Origin: Idiomarinaceae bacterium HL-53
GTDB lineage: Bacteria > Pseudomonadota > Gammaproteobacteria > Enterobacterales > Alteromonadaceae
DNA: 64,000 bases
NCBI GenBank assembly: GCA_001458075.1
Contig: LN899469.1
Location: forward strand, 1,834,659 to 1,898,658
Direction: 5' to 3'
Notes under the pieces: model-generated
Databases searched by the model: none
What the model saw: the letters and a program-made list of their open reading frames with translations, nothing else
What the model was told of the DNA's origin: nothing
Shown here: piece by piece, positions 38,399 through 45,904 of the stretch
Numbering within the stretch: position 1 is the first letter of the stretch
Layout: every line of letters begins with the position of its first letter
Program-made: the position numbers and the translations under genes

Positions 38399-38685
38399 AA
38401 CATCTACCTTGTCTAGAACGCGATGGCTTTTATGAGAGCCATAAGCTCTGGTTCCCTCGTGGATTCTTCGAACGAGCGCTTGGATGGTTTATTAAGCCTG
38501 AACATTTTCAAGGGGTGTATCTCGAACGATGCAAGGCAGTGCACAGTTTTGGCATGAGCCAGACGATTCAATTGCTTTGGGTTGATGCCTCGGGACGCTT
38601 ACTCAGACCGCCGACTATTCTCAAGCCATGGCGAATTGCGTTTTGCCGAGAGGCTTACGGTGTCATTGAATTGATTCCCGAATAA
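38395..38685 (+). CDS. DUF192-family protein of the Tad locus
   Basis: 96 residues. ERCKAVHSFGMSQTIQLLWVD, then GRLLRPPTILKPWRIAFCREAYGVIEL is the pattern of the DUF192 subtype commonly found inside Tad loci. No signal peptide is visible. The role is unknown. The ATG overlapping tadC by 4 bases was chosen over one 15 bases upstream. Confidence 0.75.
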   Translation: MKHLPCLERDGFYESHKLWFPRGFFERALGWFIKPEHFQGVYLERCKAVHSFGMSQTIQLLWVDASGRLLRPPTILKPWRIAFCREAYGVIELIPE

Positions 38686-38706
38686 ATAAGATGAAAAGGA
38701 TTTCAT

Positions 38707-39174
38707 ATGAAATTGACCATATTTTCTCAAACTTCGATTTACCTGGTAATTGCCCTTTATATCAGTGGTTGTGCAACTACCTTGAACCCGCTTGAAGTTT
38801 CACCATCACAACAGCGTCAGACGTTACAAGTTGCAATGCAACAGGGAGATTACTACCAAGCGGAGGCTTTGTTATTGAAGTTAATCAAGAGTCATCCGAC
38901 GGACCACTTATTAAGACTTGAACTTGCTTATTTGTATTTTAGGTTGGGAGACTGGACTCAATCTCGCTGGTACCTCGAGCAATTAGTCACTGAGCAGCCT
39001 GAGAGTATTCATGTCTGGGAGCTGCTGGCTCTCGTCAATCTGCGCCTCGCAACTCAGGCCTATGTTGAAGTAGACGTGTTACGCGAACAAGAAACGTCTC
39101 TTCCTATCCTAGAGTGGCTTATGGAAATACAAAGCAGAGATCGTCATGCTGGTGTATCGAGTTCCTCAGAATGA
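38707..39174 (+). CDS. tadD: TadD-like TPR lipoprotein
   Basis: 155 residues. Lipoprotein signal with lipobox ISGC (Cys22), then about two TPR-like repeats (QVAMQQGDYYQAEALLLKLIKSHPTDHLLRLELAYLYFRLGDW), as in TadD, the outer-membrane pilotin-type lipoprotein of Tad systems. SD AAAAGGA. Its stop overlaps the ATG of the following large protein by 4 bases. Confidence 0.78.
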   Translation: MKLTIFSQTSIYLVIALYISGCATTLNPLEVSPSQQRQTLQVAMQQGDYYQAEALLLKLIKSHPTDHLLRLELAYLYFRLGDWTQSRWYLEQLVTEQPESIHVWELLALVNLRLATQAYVEVDVLREQETSLPILEWLMEIQSRDRHAGVSSSSE

Positions 39175-40661
39175 AGATTTCAGGCCAAGCACTTGTGGTT
39201 GCACTGATATTTATTAGCATCATGGTATCAACGATCACCGCCCTGAGCGCAATGCGGATAATGAAGCGTCAAGCTCAACATGAGCAGGCGCTGGTCAATG
39301 ATTTACATGGGTTGAGGTTAGCACTGATTAAACGATGGTGGGAAAGAGACGCTCACTTGCCGGTAATGCAATGGTGGCAAGGAAGCGAAATCCAAGATTT
39401 AATCGCGGTGTTTCCGTACTCAGATATTGCCTTCTCACTGCGCCCAAGCCCACTCGCCTTGACCACTAGCTTTCATCATGAAGACATTGCGGAGCGGGTT
39501 CATGAGCAACTCGCTCAAACGAGTCAAGAGGGTGTGGATGTCTATCTGCACTTTCCGCAGCAGTTGGCGCAATTATCCTCGGCGCTCTTGCGCACGGGTG
39601 TACATGAAGACGCACCTGTGCAAGCATCATTTGAGTTTTCAGATCATGATATTAAGCATGTTGAACGTGCGCAAATTGGCGAATTAGATGCCCAAGAGGG
39701 GGATATCGCAAACTTGTTGACGACCCATCTGGAAGCGAGCGTGTTCAACACCGACACATTGAGCTCAGGCACTATTCAAGGTGAGGAATTGCGTAATGAG
39801 CAGTTGAGTGTAAACCAAATCACCTCAACACAAACTGAATTTGGAGTCTCAAACGCGAGTCAGGGGGTTGCAAGCGAGCAAGTGACTTCAAATAAACTTG
39901 AGGTCATGCAACTGTTTGCACGCTCGACCTCACATGAACAAGTTGAAGCGGGGCAAGTGTTTGTTGATTCAGCGGTGTCGTTGCAAGGAATAAGCGGAGA
40001 ACGCCTACTTGAATTAAACGAAGCGCTCGTTGGTTTGAGAAACGAGATTGATCACTGTATCCATGTCTCGTTATGGTGTCGCCCGGTTGAAAAACCAAAG
40101 CTAGCATTCATCGAGTGTCATCAATGCGAGGTTACACAGACACAAAATAATTTTACGGCAACATTAACCTGGTCTGTTCGTTCATGTACCCATGGTTGCA
40201 GCCTGCTTCTATCATCGGATCAAGGCACTCAACTGAGTTGTAACAAAAATAGATTCTTACCCCGAGAACATGGCGAACTCATTTGTTCGGTAACAGGAAA
40301 GTTTATCGATGCCGGCCTTTACACTCCTCAAGTTCACGTAACGTTGATTAATGAAAAGGCGGATTATCTTAGAGTTACTGGAACTCGAGAGCTGTCGTGG
40401 GAAAAGGAGGCGATTGCAACCGCTTGTGAAGATTTCTCGACGAGCCTGCAAGTGATGGGCTCCGTGCCGTTATTGACCATTCCTTTTTATGTTTCTGTAC
40501 CGGCGACCGACCGAACCTACTCGCGCACCGTTAACGGGGACAATTGCAGATACTCGGAGTTACCCACTTATTATATGTGCTCATATACGCAGTATTGTGA
40601 TTCGCAAGGGAGTTGGCAACCGCCGAGTACGTCTTGTATTTGCTATGAAAGTGGAGGCTAG
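39171..40661 (+). CDS. large repeat-bearing, Cys-rich Tad-locus surface protein
   Basis: 496 residues, no family recognised as a whole. N-terminus MKISG/QALVVALIFISIMVSTITAL resembles a prepilin-like or membrane-anchor helix. Residues about 165-275 show short repeating units rich in L/V, T/S, Q and E (IGELDAQEGDIANLL, GTIQGEELRNEQLSV, QVEAGQVFVDSAVSL) suggesting a beta-solenoid. Residues about 295-496 contain 14 cysteines, an even number expected for disulfides outside the cytosol. It is the last gene of the pilus operon (ATGA overlap with tadD). A tip adhesin or minor pilin is the inferred role. Confidence 0.6.
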   Translation: MKISGQALVVALIFISIMVSTITALSAMRIMKRQAQHEQALVNDLHGLRLALIKRWWERDAHLPVMQWWQGSEIQDLIAVFPYSDIAFSLRPSPLALTTSFHHEDIAERVHEQLAQTSQEGVDVYLHFPQQLAQLSSALLRTGVHEDAPVQASFEFSDHDIKHVERAQIGELDAQEGDIANLLTTHLEASVFNTDTLSSGTIQGEELRNEQLSVNQITSTQTEFGVSNASQGVASEQVTSNKLEVMQLFARSTSHEQVEAGQVFVDSAVSLQGISGERLLELNEALVGLRNEIDHCIHVSLWCRPVEKPKLAFIECHQCEVTQTQNNFTATLTWSVRSCTHGCSLLLSSDQGTQLSCNKNRFLPREHGELICSVTGKFIDAGLYTPQVHVTLINEKADYLRVTGTRELSWEKEAIATACEDFSTSLQVMGSVPLLTIPFYVSVPATDRTYSRTVNGDNCRYSELPTYYMCSYTQYCDSQGSWQPPSTSCICYESGG

Positions 40662-40665
40662 CGTA

Positions 40666-41139
40666 TTAACGTACGTCATGCTTGAGCAAGCGTTCTTTTT
40701 GACGCGCCCAATCACGATCTTTAATGGTGTCACGCTTGTCATGATCTTTCTTCCCTTTGGCAAGATAGATCTCAAGCTTAACCCAGCATTTTTTCCAATA
40801 CATGGCGGTGGCGACAATGGCGTAGCCTTCACGCTCTGACTTACCGATAAGCGTGTCGAGCTCTCGTTTCTTTAGCAGAAGCTTGCGGGTGCGCTCAGCA
40901 TCACACACCACATGGCTAGAGGCGCTGTTCAGCGGTTGAATTCGTGAGCCCAATAAATATGCCTCGCCGTCACGCAATATGACATAACTGTCGGCGATAT
41001 TTACTTTGCCTGACCGGATGCTTTTTACTTCCCATCCTTGGAGTTCGATTCCGGCTTCGAACTTATCTTCTAGAAAGTACTCATGACGAGCTTTCTTATT
41101 AAGAGCGATGGTACTACTAACATTCTTTTTTGATTTCAT
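40666..41139 (-). CDS. smpB: SsrA-binding protein SmpB
   Basis: 157 residues (E. coli 160). It delivers tmRNA to stalled ribosomes. Family landmarks: [33 protein letters not shown] near the N-terminus and the basic C-terminal tail [23 protein letters not shown]. The ATG at MKSKKN was chosen over a longer open frame. A TATAAT lies only 6 bases upstream of this ATG. No tmRNA gene is visible nearby in the window. Confidence 0.96.
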   Translation of the reverse strand: MKSKKNVSSTIALNKKARHEYFLEDKFEAGIELQGWEVKSIRSGKVNIADSYVILRDGEAYLLGSRIQPLNSASSHVVCDAERTRKLLLKKRELDTLIGKSEREGYAIVATAMYWKKCWVKLEIYLAKGKKDHDKRDTIKDRDWARQKERLLKHDVR

Positions 41140-41145
41140 AGGTGT

Positions 41146-41151
41146 ATTATA
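41146..41151 (-). promoter_or_regulatory. perfect -10 element next to the smpB start
   Basis: TATAAT on the minus strand ends 6 bases before the smpB ATG, with only a weak -35 candidate (CTTTCA) about 17 bases further up and no Shine-Dalgarno sequence between. Transcription starting 6-8 bases downstream would give an essentially leaderless smpB mRNA. Confidence 0.45.
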
Positions 41152-41272
41152 CCCGTTCAGCGTTTCCTTGAAAGCAAAACAACGCAAAAAGAATTGGCTC
41201 CTGCAGGTAGCCGCCATGCGCAGTACGCGCTAAAATGCGGCACTTTATTTGGCAAGGGCAGAGGTTAGTTGC

Positions 41273-41719
41273 ATGCCACAGGTTGAACGCAGCGCATTAG
41301 TGCCTTATAGCTGCGAACAAATGTTTGACTTAGTCAACGACATTGCGAGTTATCCAGAGTTTGTGCCGGGGTGCGTGGGCGCCAAGGTGTTGCAAGCGCA
41401 CGAAAATGTGATTGAAGCGGAACTGTCGATCAGTAAAGCGGGAATTCAACACGCGTTTGCGACACGCAATACACTTTATCCCCAGCATCAAGTCGACATG
41501 GCTTTGATTCGTGGGCCATTCAAATCATTGCAGGGCGGTTGGCGCTTTGAGGCGCTCTCCGAAGACGCCTGTAAAGTAATCTTACAACTGGATTTCGAGT
41601 TTTCCTCCAAATTACTTCACTTTGCATTTGCAAAGGTCTTTAATGAAGTAACAAGTCGTATGGTAGATGCGTTCGCAAAGCGAGCCAAACAGGTGTACGG
41701 AAGTGGCCGAGTTAATTAG
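41273..41719 (+). CDS. ratA: RatA/START-domain ubiquinone-binding protein
   Basis: 148 residues, Coq10/START-like barrel (ERSALVPYSCEQMFDLVNDIASYPEFVPGC near the start). In E. coli RatA is described as a toxin-antitoxin-like inhibitor of 70S formation; homologues also help ubiquinone function. ATG with SD AGAGG was chosen over an upstream in-frame start. Divergent from smpB and overlapping ratB, the standard smpB/ratA-ratB arrangement. Confidence 0.92.
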   Translation: MPQVERSALVPYSCEQMFDLVNDIASYPEFVPGCVGAKVLQAHENVIEAELSISKAGIQHAFATRNTLYPQHQVDMALIRGPFKSLQGGWRFEALSEDACKVILQLDFEFSSKLLHFAFAKVFNEVTSRMVDAFAKRAKQVYGSGRVN

Positions 41720-42071
41720 TATTGAAGTTGTTTACGGTACGCCGGAGCGACAAAAGATCTTATCTATTCAGGTTCCGGACCAAACTACTGTGGAGCGCGC
41801 TATTGAGCTCTCGCGGATGCAGGATTACTTTCCTGAAATGGAAGTGGATGCAGAGCGCGTGGGTATTTGGAATCGTAGTTGCAAACTCCAAGATACAGTG
41901 AGGCATGGGGATCGGATTGAGATCTATAGGCCCTTAATTGCCGATCCAAAAGAAAATCGGCGACGTCGTGCTGAGAAAGCTAAAGAAGAAGGACGTGCTG
42001 ACAAAGTGACCGGCGGGCGCCCAGACAAGCAGCGACGAGAGTCGGGTACAAGTTCAGAGGAGGCGCAATGA
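41703..42071 (+). CDS. ratB: RnfH-family protein RatB
   Basis: 122 residues, ubiquitin-like RnfH family (ISIEVVYGTPERQKILSIQVPDQTTVERAIELS), with a basic/acidic low-complexity tail (about 85-122). The GTG start lies within the ratA 3' end (17-base overlap) and was chosen because the family begins with this strand. Function is unknown. Its stop overlaps sixA by 4 bases. Confidence 0.88.
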   Translation: MAELISIEVVYGTPERQKILSIQVPDQTTVERAIELSRMQDYFPEMEVDAERVGIWNRSCKLQDTVRHGDRIEIYRPLIADPKENRRRRAEKAKEEGRADKVTGGRPDKQRRESGTSSEEAQ

Positions 42072-42553
42072 AGCTCTATATCATGCGCCACGGGGAAGCC
42101 GTTCCTCCCTCTTTAAAACCCTTTCCCGGTGCAGACGCGAGTCGTGAGTTAACCGATTGTGGGCATGCAGAAGCTGAGCACGCAGCAGATTGGTTGGCAA
42201 CACAACAGAGTGCGATTGACCTTGCGATTGTGAGCCCTTTTGTTCGGGCGCAACAGACCTTTAAGCATGTGGCTGCGAAAATCCCGATTGAAGTGACAGA
42301 AGTAAGCACGGAGGTGACGCCGGAAGGCGATGCTTACGATTTCGCTGGCGCACTGTTAGCACGTTTACAGATTGAACCGGCCGAGTCTGTTCTGGTCGTT
42401 TCACATATGCCTTTCGTGTGTTATTTGGTGAATTATTTAGACAGCGCAATACAAGCACCATTATTTCCAACCGCCGGCATTGCGGTGCTCGAGCTTGAGC
42501 CGTTAGCGATGAGTGGCGCTTTAAAATCTTTTTATCGCAGTGCCGATGATTAA
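42068..42553 (+). CDS. sixA: phosphohistidine phosphatase SixA
   Basis: 161 residues, histidine phosphatase superfamily. The catalytic RHG is at 7-9 (MRHGEA) and the second His in SHMPFV. SixA removes phosphate from phosphohistidine of two-component or PTS proteins. It overlaps ratB by 4 bases and is 35 bases before prmB. Confidence 0.92.
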   Translation: MKLYIMRHGEAVPPSLKPFPGADASRELTDCGHAEAEHAADWLATQQSAIDLAIVSPFVRAQQTFKHVAAKIPIEVTEVSTEVTPEGDAYDFAGALLARLQIEPAESVLVVSHMPFVCYLVNYLDSAIQAPLFPTAGIAVLELEPLAMSGALKSFYRSADD

Positions 42554-42588
42554 TAGATCGTGTCTGCTGAGCAAGAAAGGAACACGGA

Positions 42589-43518
42589 GTGAGTGAAAAA
42601 CTAAAAGCAAACAAGCTTGGTAAGGGCTTGAGAACGATTGGTGACTGGCAGCGTTATATCGCGACAAAATTGCATCAAGCGAATGTTTGGTTTGGCCATG
42701 GCGCTGCAGACGGCTGGGAGGAGGCAAACCTTCTACTGTCTGAAATCACTCAATTGCCGTTTGAGGTATTGCCGGATTATCTTGAGTATCGTTTAGCAAA
42801 AGAGGAGCGTGAACAGCTTGCAACTCTATTGGCAAAACGTATTGAAGAGAGAAAACCCGCTGCGTACCTTGTACATAAAGCTTGGTTTGCAGGGTTACCA
42901 TTCTATGTAGATGAACGGGTGTTGGTGCCACGCTCTCCGATAGGAGAGTTGATTCAACAACAATTTTCTCCTTGGCTAACCCATGAGCCGCAACGAATTC
43001 TCGATTTATGTACAGGCTCGGGGTGTATCGCAGTTGCATGCGCCTTGGTATTCCCTGAAACCCTCGTCGATGCGAGTGATATTTCTGAGGATGCATTAGC
43101 AGTGGCTCAAATGAACGTCTCGGAGTATGAGCTAGAAGATCAAATAAAGGTCATTCGGTCGGATGGGTTTGAGCAATTAGAAAAGTTGGAATACGATTTG
43201 ATCGTGACAAACCCACCTTATGTTGATGCAGAAGACATGGATGACCTGCCTGATGAATATCATCATGAGCCGGAACTTGGTTTGGCAGCAGGAGAAGATG
43301 GATTAGATTTGGTAAAAAGAATATTGTTACAAAGCCCCGATTATCTGACCGAAAATGGCATGCTCATTTGTGAAGTCGGAAATAGCGAAGTTCATGTGAG
43401 CGAACGATGGCCTGAGTTACCCGTCATGTGGTTGTCTTTTGAATTTGGCGGAAGTGGTGTCTTTCTCGCTTATAAAGAAGATTTAATTGCAGCGCGCGCA
43501 CATATAGAAAGCCGCTAG
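42589..43518 (+). CDS. prmB: ribosomal protein uL3 glutamine methyltransferase
   Basis: 309 residues, SAM-dependent N5-glutamine methyltransferase for ribosomal protein L3. SAM loop LDLCTGSGCIAVA and catalytic NPPYVDAEDMDDLP, which matches PrmB rather than PrmC. GTG start. It lies 24 bases before aroC, the usual prmB-aroC pairing. Confidence 0.95.
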   Translation: MSEKLKANKLGKGLRTIGDWQRYIATKLHQANVWFGHGAADGWEEANLLLSEITQLPFEVLPDYLEYRLAKEEREQLATLLAKRIEERKPAAYLVHKAWFAGLPFYVDERVLVPRSPIGELIQQQFSPWLTHEPQRILDLCTGSGCIAVACALVFPETLVDASDISEDALAVAQMNVSEYELEDQIKVIRSDGFEQLEKLEYDLIVTNPPYVDAEDMDDLPDEYHHEPELGLAAGEDGLDLVKRILLQSPDYLTENGMLICEVGNSEVHVSERWPELPVMWLSFEFGGSGVFLAYKEDLIAARAHIESR

Positions 43519-43542
43519 AGCAAACAAAACAGGAATTAAAAA

Positions 43543-44628
43543 ATGTCGGGCAGTACTTTCGGAACTCTTTTTAAAGTAATGACTTGCGGTGAGAGCCATG
43601 GTGTGGGTCTTGCGGCCATCATCGATGGGTGTCCGCCCGGCATGTCCCTGTGTGAGAATGATATTCAAGTTGAACTTGAGCGTCGTAAACCGGGCGGAAA
43701 TCGTTACACGACCCCCCGGCAAGAGGCAGACTTAGTCAAAATTATATCGGGTGTATTTGAGGGCCGGACCACTGGCACACCGATTGGACTGATCATCGAG
43801 AATACCGACCAAAGAAGCCGCGATTACAGTGCCATCAAGGACCTTTATCGGCCTGGCCATGCAGACTACACGTACGACCAAAAATTTGGCATTCGTGATT
43901 ATCGCGGTGGCGGTCGTTCATCTGCTCGTGAAACTGCAATGCGAGTCGCTGCGGGCGCGATTGCGAAGAAGTGGTTGGCACAACAGGGGATTAAAATTCA
44001 GGCTGCGATGACCCAGATGGGAGCCATTACTGCACAACAGTACGATTTTGAAGCGGCCACTCAAAACGATTTTTTCTTCTCAGATCCAAGTCAACTTGAA
44101 GCCCTAGATGCAGCTATTCGGGAATTGAAGAAACAAGGCGATTCCGTTGGAGCTCGTATCCGTGTCATGGCCTCAGGCGTGGCGCCTGGTTTGGGGGAAC
44201 CCGTATTTGATCGCCTTGATGCCGACTTAGCGAAGGCTCTCATGAGTATTAATGCTGTAAAGGCAGTGAGTATCGGAGATGGCTTTGAAGTTGTAACTCA
44301 AAGAGGTAGCGAACACCGAGATGAGATAACGCCTGATGGCTTTCTTTCAAACCATAGTGGCGGAGTATTAGGCGGCATTTCAACTGGGCAGCCTTTAATT
44401 GCAGAGATCGCACTGAAGCCGACTTCGAGTATAAAAGTGTCGGGCAAAACAATTGACAATCAAGGCAATGCAGCCGAGATTTCTACAGGGGGTCGACATG
44501 ACCCTTGTGTAGGTATTCGGGCAGTACCGATTGCGGAAGCAATGATGGCGCTCGTATTGATGGACCATTGGTTGCTTCAGCGTGCTCAAAATGGTCATGT
44601 ACAACCACAAACTTATCAAATTCCATGA
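43543..44628 (+). CDS. aroC: chorismate synthase
   Basis: 361 residues (E. coli 361). FMN-dependent last step of the shikimate pathway, EPSP to chorismate. Signatures [18 protein letters not shown] (about 17-34), [17 protein letters not shown] and the C-terminal [21 protein letters not shown]. It overlaps the MFS transporter gene by 4 bases. Confidence 0.98.
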   Translation: MSGSTFGTLFKVMTCGESHGVGLAAIIDGCPPGMSLCENDIQVELERRKPGGNRYTTPRQEADLVKIISGVFEGRTTGTPIGLIIENTDQRSRDYSAIKDLYRPGHADYTYDQKFGIRDYRGGGRSSARETAMRVAAGAIAKKWLAQQGIKIQAAMTQMGAITAQQYDFEAATQNDFFFSDPSQLEALDAAIRELKKQGDSVGARIRVMASGVAPGLGEPVFDRLDADLAKALMSINAVKAVSIGDGFEVVTQRGSEHRDEITPDGFLSNHSGGVLGGISTGQPLIAEIALKPTSSIKVSGKTIDNQGNAAEISTGGRHDPCVGIRAVPIAEAMMALVLMDHWLLQRAQNGHVQPQTYQIP

Positions 44629-45800
44629 CAGAGGGAAGACTCTTCGGGTTCGCGTACTTTGGCTATTTTGGTGTCCTTGCACTCATTGTTCCTTACCTTG
44701 GGGTATTTTTAGACGCACTTGGGTTTAACTCAAAGGAGATAGGCGAACTCATCGCCTACGCAACGCTCTGTCGAATTATCGGACCGCCTCTTTGGGCAAC
44801 CTACACTGACAAGCGGGGCGAACGCCTGCCCGCAGTTCGACTTGCGGTGCTTACATCCCTTGGCTTCCTTACTTTGCTTTATTTCGCAAGTAGTTATTTG
44901 CAGGTGGCACTGGTGCTTGCGGGCATGAGTTTGTTTTGGTCTGCTATTTTGCCACAACTTGAAGTGGTGACGCTCAATAGCTTGGGTACTGAACAACACC
45001 GCTACAGTAAAATTCGAATGGGTGGCAGCATCGGCTTTATTCTGGTTGCGTTAGTAGCTGCCGACTTAATGGCATGGGGGGGCAAGTCCTCTTTTCCGCT
45101 CTTAGCTGCGTTGTTATTACTTCCGCTGGCGGTCGTGGTATTCCTGTTAAAGGAGCCCAAAGTGAATAAGCAGAAGAGCAATCTAGCGAGTTCTGACTCC
45201 CTGTGGCGTGCCGTATTTACGCGGCCATTTGTGTTCTTTATGCTCTCGACCATTCTGCTGCAACTGAGCTTCGCACCTTTTTATGCTTTCTTTGCTCTGT
45301 ACCTGAGTCAGCTTGGTTACGCTCCCACCGCTGTTGGCTTCATTATTGCTCTTGGTGTTGTTGCAGAAGTACTCATGTTCTCCGTAGCAGGAAGAATTGT
45401 CGGTCGTTTTCGGGTTTCTCATATTCTGGCGATATGCATGGGACTGACAGCCCTTCGTTGGGGATTATTAGCGCAATATGCTCACGTGTTTTTGATGCTC
45501 ATGTTGGTGCAATTATTACATGCTTTCAGCTTCGCGCTGCACCACAGCACTGCGATGAAATTTATTCACCGCCACTTTCAGAAACGCCACCAGGGTCGAG
45601 GCCAAGCTATTTATGTGAGCATCGGATTTGGCGGAGGTGGCGCTATTGGCGCGTTAGTGGCGGGCATACTCTGGCAAGACGGCGCTGGCGCGGACTTAAC
45701 TTACCTCGCGGCAGCCGTTGCTGCGGCATTGAGCGCGCTTGCTGCACTTGGAGTTGCGCGTTCGAAAGAAGAGCGCCTCGGTTTTCAAACTCCCTCATAA
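44625..45800 (+). CDS. MFS transporter (HcaT/MFS_1-like)
   Basis: 391 residues with about 12 TM segments. N-terminus [28 protein letters not shown] and the A-loop motif [15 protein letters not shown] recall the 3-phenylpropionate/nucleoside-type MFS subgroup; the substrate is unknown. The ATG overlapping the aroC stop (ATGA) was chosen over a longer frame reaching back into aroC. Co-transcription with aroC is likely. Confidence 0.88.
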   Translation: MTEGRLFGFAYFGYFGVLALIVPYLGVFLDALGFNSKEIGELIAYATLCRIIGPPLWATYTDKRGERLPAVRLAVLTSLGFLTLLYFASSYLQVALVLAGMSLFWSAILPQLEVVTLNSLGTEQHRYSKIRMGGSIGFILVALVAADLMAWGGKSSFPLLAALLLLPLAVVVFLLKEPKVNKQKSNLASSDSLWRAVFTRPFVFFMLSTILLQLSFAPFYAFFALYLSQLGYAPTAVGFIIALGVVAEVLMFSVAGRIVGRFRVSHILAICMGLTALRWGLLAQYAHVFLMLMLVQLLHAFSFALHHSTAMKFIHRHFQKRHQGRGQAIYVSIGFGGGGAIGALVAGILWQDGAGADLTYLAAAVAAALSALAALGVARSKEERLGFQTPS

Positions 45801-45904
45801 ACGACCAGTTACCGTAAGATACGATTGTTGACACTTACGAAGGTAGAGTCTTGAACGTGATTTAGTAATAATCGAACCCTACTGATTGAAAACAGAGGCG
45901 CTTC

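Noticed and set aside
30780-40661. Type II secretion or MSHA-type pilus instead of Tad
   Set aside because: The ATPase has TadA/CpaF features, two separate short platform proteins occur, and CpaB, DUF192 and TadD-like genes accompany them.
40489-40839. 116-codon plus-strand frame at the end of the Tad locus
   Set aside because: It straddles the end of the Cys-rich protein gene and the antisense of smpB, with no ribosome-binding site or homology.
45203-45817. 204-codon frame on the plus strand
   Set aside because: It overlaps the MFS transporter gene in another frame; the transporter frame has clear TM homology and an ATGA-coupled start.
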